DNA of 64,000 nt, taken from Ostreococcus lucimarinus CCE9901 (lineage: Eukaryota > Chlorophyta > Mamiellophyceae > Mamiellales > Bathycoccaceae). The position numbers and the translations under genes are program-made. Shown here piece by piece: positions 30,701 to 38,528 of the stretch; position 1 is the stretch's first letter; every line of letters begins with the position of its first letter. The stretch lies in contig NC_009371.1 in NCBI RefSeq assembly GCF_000092065.1, forward strand, positions 186,001 through 250,000, given 5' to 3'. The notes under the pieces were generated by a model. That model was given only the letters and a program-made list of their open reading frames with translations. It had not been told where the DNA came from and ran no database searches.

Positions 30701-31813
30701 TCCGGCGAGCCGAATTTGTCCCTCGGGCGATCGATGGCCTTGTTCGCCATCTCGATGTGCCGTCGCCGTCGCCGTGCTTCGTCCCCAAAAGGTCTTGAAT
30801 TGATTTCTTAAACCTTTTCTCGTGTTGTAAATCTGTGTCGATAGCGCGAAGAGCTTTCGCTCCATGTGTGGAAGTAAGGTTTTCGTTACGAACACTCGCA
30901 CGTACGTTTTTGCCCGATCGACGTCTTCCAAGCTCATGTAACGCCCCATGGTTTTACTCGCCTCGTTCGCCACGCCCGCGCGCTCAGCCGCGGCGCGGGA
31001 AATAACCGTTTCCCTATGCTCGTTCCAATCGACCCCAGACGCGCACGTGCCTTCGAGATCGGAATTCAGTGTCAATAGTTCGCAGTCCCAGGCCCCTGTC
31101 TGACGCACGCGCTGCAACAAAGCCTCCGCTTCTTCCTTTGTCGTCGCTCCATCTCTCGCGTCCCACACGAGCACCTTCCCGAAACACGTCTCTGGATCCG
31201 CTCCACCCGTGGCGAACACCGGCAGTCGCAAAAACTGCTGTTTTAAGTCCTCGAATGATTGTAGCACGTCCTCGTACGAAGATTTTCCCGCGCGCACGCA
31301 AAGAATCGCTCCGAGCGCGTGATCAAACGCCTCGCACTCGTTAAACGCCGTCGCCCGCTCGTTCGCGTCAAAGAATTTCTCAAACCTCCCGCTCGTCTCC
31401 GCCTCCGTTCTCGCTCGTCGCACGCACGCATCACCCGTCTCTCGTCGCGCCCGTCCGCACGTATCGTCGGTCATGGTCGAAACATCGAAGCATTCGCTCG
31501 CGACGGCGTCCCGGCCGCGCGCTTCCGCGTCGTCCCGCGTCGCCGACGTCGCCCCCGAATCGCTCTTAAACCGCACCTCTAGCGCCCGCACGCTCAGCGC
31601 TCGCTGCGGGTTCTCCGCGTCCGCGCGCACGACGACGTTCAGGTCGTCGACGACGCGAAACGGGCGCAAAACGTCGACGAGTCTGGGGACATCCAGCGCC
31701 GCGCTCAAACTTTCGCGCGCGCGCGCATCGTCGTCGGGCGTGAGCACGACCACGCACGGCGCGCGCCGCGCGCGTTGGCGTTCGATGTACGCCGCGACGT
31801 CGCGCGGGTCCAT
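27791..31813 (-). CDS. TRAPPC8: TRAPP complex subunit 8 (Trs85 homologue)
   Basis: 1,340 residues, one exon, the normal size for TRAPPC8. The N-terminus (CVVVLTPDDDA) and a long segment ending in QIYNTRKGLRNQFKTFWGR are hallmarks of the Trs85 family; FMLGDYDTALANFKLVHSDYKS follows as a TPR-like part. The C-terminal half is beta-rich, with immunoglobulin-like trafficking domains (IEIEQTAVCASGEDVKIDVDLKNPLRLPLD). Family role: subunit of TRAPPIII, activating Ypt1/Rab1 in secretion and autophagy. It is the longest single gene in the window and is divergent from the FMO gene. Confidence 0.9.
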   Translation of the reverse strand: MDPRDVAAYIERQRARRAPCVVVLTPDDDARARESLSAALDVPRLVDVLRPFRVVDDLNVVVRADAENPQRALSVRALEVRFKSDSGATSATRDDAEARGRDAVASECFDVSTMTDDTCGRARRETGDACVRRARTEAETSGRFEKFFDANERATAFNECEAFDHALGAILCVRAGKSSYEDVLQSFEDLKQQFLRLPVFATGGADPETCFGKVLVWDARDGATTKEEAEALLQRVRQTGAWDCELLTLNSDLEGTCASGVDWNEHRETVISRAAAERAGVANEASKTMGRYMSLEDVDRAKTYVRVFVTKTLLPHMERKLFALSTQIYNTRKGLRNQFKTFWGRSTATATAHRDGEQGHRSPEGQIRLAGDLAFMLGDYDTALANFKLVHSDYKSQSAWKRLASSYEAMAHVYVATRHLRNKADLKKDINHAYDSAMTSLLKYETIGGVGDLHLAHVEMLKARSAVEHAKALTAIGAYREAHAPLVSASAFVHSDLRAALLLERAAFAFVRCHPPMVRKFASYMILAGARYVRAGAIAAATRCYSFALPVSNEYGWSAALEHLNTTLGRLVANIGHTKAALEFFRDAVGCAAYLPADAQTVRIDALEEFAAKYASEVPAEQRNAKDDELACPLPEMNVQKVKVIFADDRESSESTSDHGEEAWSAIERGGVIPQNLLAAAPGANWLSGGPRTIEIEQTAVCASGEDVKIDVDLKNPLRLPLDVNNLRLLWEFTPSNGTLVSNDRGETSDALVRAKVENKVFAPQSEQTIRLTITPSASGVLRVSGVAWTVGSKRVLHGRRYFDVSAPRTRRGANGEWLRDVTKHKRLVFNVCETVPRCDGTLEGVPKRSMDGALQRIDLVISNVTQPMAKWIRVRLPRSVLRPVDASHVPVTEPTVKRNSSREDLERDSINRGDGDGGDDDVVDSDGVIYALPAWETLESGSTIRWPLWFHPNAVGRTAVRICVCYQPEPPAPKLLRYRTIRIFESVEVTPSMRVSAMTIPSPSHPLARVIRLSIASGREQTDIFKLGSVRLGSSKDRVKYELIPLMKHATAPRLIAPGETIETLIKCSPSEEANAKELLNFVDAIPEESAKPLFAFHNSFKKNDAKRALKVRNEAITDGLMITWSLKGGDVVGAQHVRNVVELTRCTDTTRTPNELKSKVTWTINYASTIKLDETAPGNMTYSSVTLSARNESDDALDIVFVADATSSAPANVESGGWSLEIDKNAWQNRETLPTSEDKRRRPIPLPPGKPIVWVGPVRRVAKNVAPGAVFNFPLTIACFAKGDHILDGYTLSWTETAPAPSATPGSMSISSVSRATDGARVAVPTDARNAPFIITVT

Positions 31814-32097
31814 GCGCGCGATCGACGACGCGCGAGCGCGTGACGACGTGTGCGGAGGGCGGTTGGCTGTTGGTTGTCACCCCGCAGCGTCGCTAATGTT
31901 TGAGTTCGCGCGCGCGTGCGCGGTCGATCGCGACCGAGCGTCGATCGAGGCGATCGAAATTATTTTCATCTCTTGGATCGCGCGCTTTCAACGCGAAATC
32001 GACGGATCTCGGGCGGTTTCGATCGCATCATTGGACGTACCAACATGTGACGGCCAACATGTGACGGGACGTGTGACCGCACATTTACGCGCGCACG
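31814..32097. promoter_or_regulatory. Head-to-head spacer, TRAPPC8 / FMO
   Basis: 284 bp. Contains a perfect 14-bp tandem duplication CAACATGTGACGGC / CAACATGTGACGG at 32041-32067, then a diverged GACGTGTGACCGCACAT. This lies about 30-55 bp before the FMO ATG and may be a factor-binding or leader element. Confidence 0.45.
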
Positions 32098-33801
32098 ATG
32101 CGATTTCTCGACGACCGCGAGTTCCCGACGACGCAAGACGCGTTATTGTTTTACGCCGCGTTCGTCCTGGCTTGGGCTGTCTTTTTACCGCCGGTGTTTT
32201 GGGTATGCGTCGAGCTCGCTCGAGCCTTGTGCCTCTGCTGCAAGTACATCGCGTTCGCGTTCGCGGCGATGTTTCCAGCGTGGTGCGTCATGGCGTACGT
32301 GAACGCGAAAAAAATGCGCGAGTCGGTTCCGCTTGGTGTGCGTCGAAAGACTGTCGGCGAAGCGGATCCGCTCCAGGGGCGATCGAACGGTGCGAAAAGG
32401 CTATGCATCGTCGGCGCCGGCGCCGCCGGCTTGTGCGCGACGAGAGCAGCGTTACGCCGCGGGTTCAAGGTGTGCACTTACGAGAAAAGCGACTCGCCGG
32501 GAGGCGTCTGGGCTTACGGGCGGCGATCAGGCAAAGTTTTCAACTCTGTTTTACAAAACGTGACGAAGATGGCGAATTGTTTCGCGGACTATCCCGCGCC
32601 CCGATCTTTTCCGGCCTACGTTGGATGGCGGAAAACGATGGAGTACCTCTGCGGCTACGCTGCGGCTTTTCAGTTAACTTCAGTGATTGAACTGAACGCG
32701 GAGGTGATCAGTGTCGAAAAATGCGCGAACGGCGAGTTCGAAGTGACGATCGCGAGCGGGACGCCGCGGAAAGACTCGAACCTCTCGCATCGCGTGGAGA
32801 GGTTCGACTTCGTGTGGGTCGCGTCCGGGCAATTGACCAAACCCGAGACTCCGGTGGTGCGCGGGTTGGATTCTTTCACGGGCGACGTGATGCACTCGAG
32901 TGAATACACCGAGCCGACGTCGTTTCTCAATCGTCACGTGCTCGTCGTCGGGCTCGGTGCCGCGAGCGGATCGGACATCGCGCAGGATCTTTCGACGACG
33001 GCTGCGTCGGTGACCCTGAGCATTCGCACCGAGCGATACGTCATGAGTCGTGGGTTGAAGCATGGCATAGCCACGTTTTTGAATTGGATATCGCTATTCA
33101 CGCCCGCTTGGCTCGGCGTCGTTGGATACACGTATTTCGATTGGTGGCCGTGTGTTCACAGGATCTCCCCGGGCGTGACTGATTCGGGCGATTTGCTCAA
33201 AGAGTTTGCGCTACAACGCATCAAGCGGGCCACACTCGTCGATCGAATTCAAGGACGCGAAGTATTCTTCGTCGACGGCACGAGTGGAAAGTTTGATGCG
33301 ATCATTTTCGCCACTGGGTACCGGCGCGAGTTCAACTTTATGGCGGAAAATCTCCGACCGACGAGCGGATTGTTCGAGCACTGCGTGCTGCCTACAGAGC
33401 CGCGCGTCGGGTACATTCTATTCGTTCTACCCTTCGGCACGCACTGGCAAGTCGCCGAGTTGCAAGCGAATTACCTCGCCCGCGTGCACGATGGGACGAT
33501 TCCACTGCCTTCGATTGAAACAATGTCCGTGCTCGCCGAACGATTCCAGACGAGCTCGCACCACGAACACTTCGCCGAGTACTTCAGAATGAAGTACCTG
33601 TTTCTACTCGCGCCGTACATCTTCCCAAAGCTTGAGACGCTTTTACGACAACCGCGGCTTTTGATGCGAATCTTGTGGTCGCCGTACGTCGCACCGCCGT
33701 GCGAGTGGGCGAGCGAATCGTGGCGAGATCGTACGGCGTACGGCGACGCCCGCGGGCACATGAGCGTCAAATGGAACAAGTTTCGCTGGAATAGATGGTG
33801 A
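32098..33801 (+). CDS. Flavin-containing monooxygenase-like protein with N-terminal membrane anchor
   Basis: 567 residues. Two hydrophobic helices at the N-terminus (residues ~16-36 and ~45-68) precede the enzyme, unlike usual FMOs, which are anchored at the C-terminus. The FAD motif is CIVGAGAAGLCATRAAL (near residue 106). The FMO signature region reads FTGDVMHSSEYTEP, and the NADPH motif is VLVVGLGAASGSDIAQDL. IIFATGYRREFNF matches the conserved ATGY. Family reaction: NADPH and O2-dependent oxygenation of N or S centres. Substrate unknown. It is convergent with the aspartyl protease; their ends are 86 bp apart. Confidence 0.85.
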   Translation: MRFLDDREFPTTQDALLFYAAFVLAWAVFLPPVFWVCVELARALCLCCKYIAFAFAAMFPAWCVMAYVNAKKMRESVPLGVRRKTVGEADPLQGRSNGAKRLCIVGAGAAGLCATRAALRRGFKVCTYEKSDSPGGVWAYGRRSGKVFNSVLQNVTKMANCFADYPAPRSFPAYVGWRKTMEYLCGYAAAFQLTSVIELNAEVISVEKCANGEFEVTIASGTPRKDSNLSHRVERFDFVWVASGQLTKPETPVVRGLDSFTGDVMHSSEYTEPTSFLNRHVLVVGLGAASGSDIAQDLSTTAASVTLSIRTERYVMSRGLKHGIATFLNWISLFTPAWLGVVGYTYFDWWPCVHRISPGVTDSGDLLKEFALQRIKRATLVDRIQGREVFFVDGTSGKFDAIIFATGYRREFNFMAENLRPTSGLFEHCVLPTEPRVGYILFVLPFGTHWQVAELQANYLARVHDGTIPLPSIETMSVLAERFQTSSHHEHFAEYFRMKYLFLLAPYIFPKLETLLRQPRLLMRILWSPYVAPPCEWASESWRDRTAYGDARGHMSVKWNKFRWNRW

Positions 33802-33820
33802 TTTGTGATCACAATGCGCG

Positions 33821-33954
33821 CTACGGCATATCACTCATCTCTATCTGCGCGTCGATCGACACGTCGTCCTCGAGCCGCTGCCACTGTCTACGGCATATCA
33901 CTCATCTCTATCTGCGCGTCGATCGACACGTCGTCCTCGAGCCGCTGCCACTGT
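33821..33954. repeat. 67-bp perfect tandem duplication across a stop codon
   Basis: Copy one is 33821-33887, copy two 33888-33954, with no mismatch seen by eye. Copy two encodes the last ~22 residues and stop of the aspartyl protease (minus strand). Copy one lies in its 3' flank. The unit length is not a multiple of three, so the stop at 33888-33890 stays effective. Confidence 0.95.
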
Positions 33955-35498
33955 CTTTCGTTGCCTCTCGACGCCCACGTAAACGCGTTCGCAAACACGT
34001 CAGACCTTTGTAGCTTCTTTGAACCGAAGCAAACGCCTATAATCGCTACGATTAACGCCCCTAGTGAAACAAACACCTCCGTCAATGCGTCTCCACCGCC
34101 GCTCGGCGTAGATGAATTCGACGGCGTCGGCTCGGGGGAATCGTGGGTGTACTTTTCTCGTAGTCGCCTGCAATTCGCCGGCGCCATACCTACGCGAGAG
34201 TTCGCGACATCAAACTCCATGAGCGTATCGCGCATGGTGATTTGCCCTAATAAAATCTGATTATTTGGATTCGCAAAAATACCCACACAAAACGCCGCCG
34301 AGTTCGTCTCGTGCGCGAAGAGATAATTCTCCGGCCCGAGCGTCAACGAAACTCCGCCTTCGTACGCGATCGTGAGCGGCGGGAACCACTCGCTCACGGT
34401 GCTTTGACTCAACGTCATGTTCATCGCCGCCGCGGAAACGCCGTAGCACACGTCGTCGTACTGTGGATCTGGTCCCGCGACGATCTCTAGTCCCGCCTGC
34501 GTCGCCTGCGTGTCCAATCGCGTCTTGAAGCTGACCCACACACTTCGCGGAACGAACGTAAACGTCGTCCCCGAATCCAGCGTCGTCGTGTACGAGTTTA
34601 AATGCTCGATCAAACTATCGCCCAGCTTCCACGAACTCGTTCGTACGTTGTGAAACGCGGGATTGGCGGGATCCGCGACCAACGGCGTCCGCGCCAACGC
34701 CGGCGCGTCGGCGCCGAAATCAAACCTCCCGAGCGTCAACACCCCCCCATTCGCCCCGAACCCCTCGACGCAGAACGAAAACACATTTTCAATCAATCCC
34801 GCGCTCGCCAATTGCGCGTGCACCGTCGCCGTTCCCCGTCCGAATCCAAACAATCCGTCCGCCTTTTGCTCGTAAATCGCGTTCGTCTCCGCCTCCTCGC
34901 ACCCGAACGCCAACATCGCGCTCAACGTCCCCTCCCCCAGTCGCACTCTGTCCCGCACGACGTACCCACGACTCGAGCTCCCCTCCGCGTAACTCACGAC
35001 GTACGAACACCTCCCATCGCTCTGACACGTCCCCTTCATCGTCTCCTCGCAAAGCGTCGCGTCGCTCGCCTCGCCGCAGTCCAACCTCTCGAATTCCATC
35101 GACCGATCGTAATCGTAATACCCGTGCGCGTGCTCCCCGCACCGCGCGCATCCCTTACACGGCACGTACGTCCGCGCGCTTCCCGTGTCGACGATCAAAT
35201 CGTACGTCTGTCCATCCGCGAGCGCGTACTCGGCGACGAGCGTCCCCGTCCCGAGCACGCCGCCGCGCAGTCGCGTCGCCGCGCTCGCCGTCGCCGCCGT
35301 CGATCGCGCGCGCGCGCTCGGACGCGCGTCGCGCTCGATCGTCGTCCGTCGCATCGCCGTCGCGACGCCTCCGCCGCGCGCGACGCATCGCGCGCGCGCG
35401 ACGCACGCGCACAAGATGACGCATCGCAGCGCGACCGCGCGCGTCCCGTCGACGCGTTTGGCGCGCGCGCGCGCCGCGCGCGACGCCGCGCGCGCCAT
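33888..35498 (-). CDS. Pepsin-type (A1) aspartyl protease, membrane-anchored
   Basis: 536 residues. A signal-peptide-like core (AVALRCVILCACVARA) lies near residues 22-37. Catalytic site one is YDLIVDTGSARTYVPC and site two is YTTTLDSGTTFTFVP; both Asp are present, the first as DTGS and the second as DSGT. Paired Cys (CKGCARCGEHAHG) near site one and YAEGSSSRGYVVRD (flap region) fit plant and algal atypical A1 proteases. A C-terminal helix (EVFVSLGALIVAIIGVCFG) then a cytosolic tail suggests a type I membrane protein. The ATG at 35498 includes the signal peptide. Secretory or vacuolar location is inferred. Confidence 0.86.
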   Translation of the reverse strand: MARAASRAARARAKRVDGTRAVALRCVILCACVARARCVARGGGVATAMRRTTIERDARPSARARSTAATASAATRLRGGVLGTGTLVAEYALADGQTYDLIVDTGSARTYVPCKGCARCGEHAHGYYDYDRSMEFERLDCGEASDATLCEETMKGTCQSDGRCSYVVSYAEGSSSRGYVVRDRVRLGEGTLSAMLAFGCEEAETNAIYEQKADGLFGFGRGTATVHAQLASAGLIENVFSFCVEGFGANGGVLTLGRFDFGADAPALARTPLVADPANPAFHNVRTSSWKLGDSLIEHLNSYTTTLDSGTTFTFVPRSVWVSFKTRLDTQATQAGLEIVAGPDPQYDDVCYGVSAAAMNMTLSQSTVSEWFPPLTIAYEGGVSLTLGPENYLFAHETNSAAFCVGIFANPNNQILLGQITMRDTLMEFDVANSRVGMAPANCRRLREKYTHDSPEPTPSNSSTPSGGGDALTEVFVSLGALIVAIIGVCFGSKKLQRSDVFANAFTWASRGNERQWQRLEDDVSIDAQIEMSDMP

Positions 35499-35586
35499 GC
35501 CGACGCGCGCGTCTCCGTTCCGTCGACGCCCGCGCGTCGACGCGCGCGCGACGGCGCGGTGTGCGGCGTCAGACGCCGACGCATCG

Positions 35587-37428
35587 ATGCGTCGCGCGCG
35601 GCGCGCGTGCCAGCGCGCGCTCGGCGCCGCGCGCGGCGCGCGCGCGGCGACGACGCTGACGTCGACGTCCGTCGACGCGCGCGCGTCGACGCGCGCGCGC
35701 GGCGCGACGCGGCGGCGCCGACCGCCGACCGAGCGCGCGCTGCCGAGACTCCCGCCGACGACGCTGACGCCGCGACCGGGCGACCGCGAGCGCTACGCGC
35801 GATCGCTGCGAGAGCAATTCGCGCGATGCGCCGTCGTGCGGGAGCGCGAGCACGGCGTGCCGAGGGCGACGCGATTGACGCGAGACGCGCCGGGGGGGAC
35901 GACGCGCGCGCTCGAGCGGCTGCGAAGACGGGCGGGGGCGGACGCGTACGTCGTCGGAGGCGCGGTGCGGGATTGGATCGCGCTCGGGGAGCGGGCGAAA
36001 CCGCGAGACGTGGATCTGGTGACGAGCGCGACGTACGAGGAGATCGAGGCGGCGATGGATGGACGGGCGAAGGTGGTGGGACGACGGTTTCGAGTGGCGC
36101 TGGTGCGCGCGAACGCGGGACGGTGGATCGAGGTGGCGAGCTTTGAGAGCGAGGGCGAGGGCGAGGGCGAGGGCGAGAGTGAGGAAGACGCGACGCGCGC
36201 GGACGCGGAGGGCGCGCCGGTGACGGCGAGTGGGGAGACGGATTACGACGCGATGTTGCGACGGCGGCGCGCGGAGCGAGCGAAGCGCGAGGCGACTTCG
36301 ACGTCGACGACGTCGTCGCGACGAGCGTCGACGACGGAGACGATCGCGGAGGATGGATCGCGGGATGATTTCGCGAGATTGTTGGCGGTGCACGATAACG
36401 CGAGGAGGCGCGATTTCACGGTGAATGCGATGTATTACGATCCGTGGAGGAATGAAATTTTAGACTTTCACGGCGGGATGAACGACACGCACGCGGGCGT
36501 CGTTCGTACGGTGGGCGACACGAACGTGAGTTTGAGGGAAGATCCCGTGCGGATGTTGCGTGCCATTCGTCTCGCCGCGCGTCATGGATTCACGATGACG
36601 AAAGAGTTGCGAGCGGCTTTGAGGGCGTACGCGGCGACGCTCGCGTCGGCGTCTCCTCGTCGCGTGGCGTCAGAGATCGAGACTTTGATGCAGAACGGGT
36701 ACTCCGAGGCGAGTTTCAAGCTACTCTGGCACTCGACGTTGATGAAGTACGCGTTTCCGGTGCAGCACGAATTTTTCAAACCGCGGTTGCCCAACAAATC
36801 GTCGTTGACGTACGACTTGGAGAGTTTGGTATCGCCGAATCGCGACTTCGACGGCGGCGCGCGCGTGCTGTTCGACGCTTTGAAGGCGTACGACGGACAC
36901 GTCTCAGACGATATCAGTAAATCTAGTGTCGCACAATGGCTCGCTATCATCGTCGCGCCGGTGGCGATGCACAGAATGGCCACGCGGCGCGACTCGGAGG
37001 AAGACCCGTACGCCTTGCCTCCGCGTTGGAGCGATGTCGATGCGGCGTCGCGCGATGAGGTCAGAGCGCACTGGAACGCATTTACCGCGTCCGTGCTCGA
37101 CGTTTTCGACGAGATGCTCGAGCGCACAGCCGCCGAAACGCGCGACGGAGGTCGAACGGAGCTGTCGATTTTGAACAGATCCGAGTGCGCGAGCGCGCTT
37201 TTGCTTCTCCTCGCGCACGGACCGGTGTTTGCCGACGCCCCGAGCGGGGACTTAAAATGGCGTCACGCGTCGTTCGAATCGCTCGTGGATCGTGGCGAAC
37301 GCGTATTCGCCTTAGTAAAGACGAAGCGAAGGAACGAGTGGAGCGACGCCAACAAGGCGTCGCCGACAGCCGAAGCCGAAGTCGTTCGCGCCAGCCTCGA
37401 AGTCGCGACGACGACGACGACGCGATAG
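35587..37428 (+). CDS. Class II nucleotidyltransferase, poly(A) polymerase PcnB / CCA-enzyme family
   Basis: About 613 residues. Motif A is AYVVGGAVRDWIALG with RDVDLVTSAT (the two metal-binding Asp). Motif C is NARRRDFTVNAMYYDP, and EDPVRMLRAIRLAARHGF follows. The last resembles bacterial PcnB more than CCA enzymes, but specificity between poly(A) and CCA addition is hard to call from sequence. An Arg/Ala/Thr-rich N-terminus suggests organelle targeting. A GGCGAG repeat (36150-36178) inserts Glu-Gly units between motif A and motif C. An ATG at 35497 is also in frame but overlaps the divergent protease start, so 35587 is preferred. Confidence 0.83.
   Translation: MRRARRACQRALGAARGARAATTLTSTSVDARASTRARGATRRRRPPTERALPRLPPTTLTPRPGDRERYARSLREQFARCAVVREREHGVPRATRLTRDAPGGTTRALERLRRRAGADAYVVGGAVRDWIALGERAKPRDVDLVTSATYEEIEAAMDGRAKVVGRRFRVALVRANAGRWIEVASFESEGEGEGEGESEEDATRADAEGAPVTASGETDYDAMLRRRRAERAKREATSTSTTSSRRASTTETIAEDGSRDDFARLLAVHDNARRRDFTVNAMYYDPWRNEILDFHGGMNDTHAGVVRTVGDTNVSLREDPVRMLRAIRLAARHGFTMTKELRAALRAYAATLASASPRRVASEIETLMQNGYSEASFKLLWHSTLMKYAFPVQHEFFKPRLPNKSSLTYDLESLVSPNRDFDGGARVLFDALKAYDGHVSDDISKSSVAQWLAIIVAPVAMHRMATRRDSEEDPYALPPRWSDVDAASRDEVRAHWNAFTASVLDVFDEMLERTAAETRDGGRTELSILNRSECASALLLLLAHGPVFADAPSGDLKWRHASFESLVDRGERVFALVKTKRRNEWSDANKASPTAEAEVVRASLEVATTTTTR
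36150..36178 (+). repeat. GAGGGC hexanucleotide coding repeat
   Basis: Four to five tandem units encode EGEGEGEGE inside the nucleotidyltransferase, in a variable loop between conserved motifs. Confidence 0.85.
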
Positions 37429-37498
37429 CCTTAGAACCTAGCGTAGCCTTGTTTTGTTTTCTAGAATGTAGCTGTCCCTATATTTCAATTCGTCGTCT

Positions 37499-38233
37499 TC
37501 AAATCGCGCTAAGATCGCTCGCGCTCGCGTTCAATTTTCGTTTCTTCGCATTCGTCTTCGGCGCCGTCTCCGAGGGCTCGTACGTAAACACGTGATAATG
37601 TGGCACGTCCACGGAATGGTTCTCATTTAAATCGAAATTCCATTCTGTCACGTTCGGTTTATTCTCCCGCAGCCACGCGCACGTCCAATCCACGATCGCC
37701 TCCCCGTCCATCTCCTCCCGACTCCACAGCGTCATGTGCGTCACCCCGCGCGGCGTCTCGTACGGAAACATGTTCGTCTCGATCGCCACCGGTTTCCCTT
37801 TCAGCACCGTCCGCTCGATGTGTTCCTCCACGCCGTAATATCCCAGCTCGTCGTCCAACCTATCGATGTGCGCGCGTTTCGCCTCCGTCGTCGTCTCGTC
37901 CCTCGTCCAATACTCCAGCCGCAGCGTCGCCGGCGGCGTCGCCGCGCGTCTTCGCGCCTCCCCCACGCACCCGCTCCGCGCCAGAAAATCGCGCGCGAAA
38001 TCATCCCGCCTGCGATCCGCGCCCTCGCGCGCGTCCTCGTCCTCGTCCTCGCGCGCGCGTCGCGCCTCCGTCGCGCCGTCGTCGCCGCAGAAATCATCTT
38101 CATCGACGCGACTCGGCGTCGTCACGCCGCTCTTCGACCCATCGCGCGCGCGCGCGCGTCCCTCGGCGTCGCCCTTCGCCGTCGTCGCGCGCGTCGGCGT
38201 CGTCCGGCGCGCGCCGGCGTCGTCGCGCGCCAT
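37499..38233 (-). CDS. DUF3605-like protein
   Basis: 244 residues from the ATG at 38233. The first ~110 residues are charged and low-complexity. The C-terminal half has LRLEYWTRDETTTE, IETNMFPYETPRGVTHMTLWS and WNFDLNENHSVDVPHYHVFTY. The pattern N-x-FPY-x-P-x-G-x-x-H-x-x-x-W and a final H-x-H-V-F resembles DUF3605, a family of unknown function known from fungi and other eukaryotes. The family name is from memory of this pattern and is moderately secure. The His-x-His pair could bind metal. Divergent from the glycosyltransferase-like gene. Confidence 0.62.
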   Translation of the reverse strand: MARDDAGARRTTPTRATTAKGDAEGRARARDGSKSGVTTPSRVDEDDFCGDDGATEARRAREDEDEDAREGADRRRDDFARDFLARSGCVGEARRRAATPPATLRLEYWTRDETTTEAKRAHIDRLDDELGYYGVEEHIERTVLKGKPVAIETNMFPYETPRGVTHMTLWSREEMDGEAIVDWTCAWLRENKPNVTEWNFDLNENHSVDVPHYHVFTYEPSETAPKTNAKKRKLNASASDLSAI

Positions 38234-38283
38234 CGACGTCGGCGGCGCCGCGATGTGACGCGGCCGGTCGCGTCGATCGACGT

Positions 38284-38346
38284 CGAGGTTCGCGCGGCGC
38301 GGTCGAACCTCGCGCTGAGGTTCGATCGCGCGCGCGATCGAACCTC
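38284..38346. repeat. Palindromes with GAGGTTCG arms in a head-to-head promoter
   Basis: A 30-bp perfect palindrome with no spacer lies at 38317-38346 (arms GAGGTTCGATCGCGC). Just before it, CGAGGTTCG at 38284-38292 pairs with CGAACCTCG at 38304-38312 across 11 bp. Both are between the DUF3605-like and glycosyltransferase-like starts. Confidence 0.9.
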
Positions 38347-38528
38347 GAGCGACGGTTCGACGGTCGATTCGCGGCGTCGGCGACCGTCGCCGCCGCACCG
38401 CGCGACGCGATCGTCGAGCGCGCGCGCCGAGGGCGCCGAACGCGCGCGGCGCGAGCGGCGCGCGTCTCGAGCGGTGCGCGCGACCGCGCGGCGCGCCGGC
38501 GAGGCGAGGCGAGGCGGCGATCGACGCG

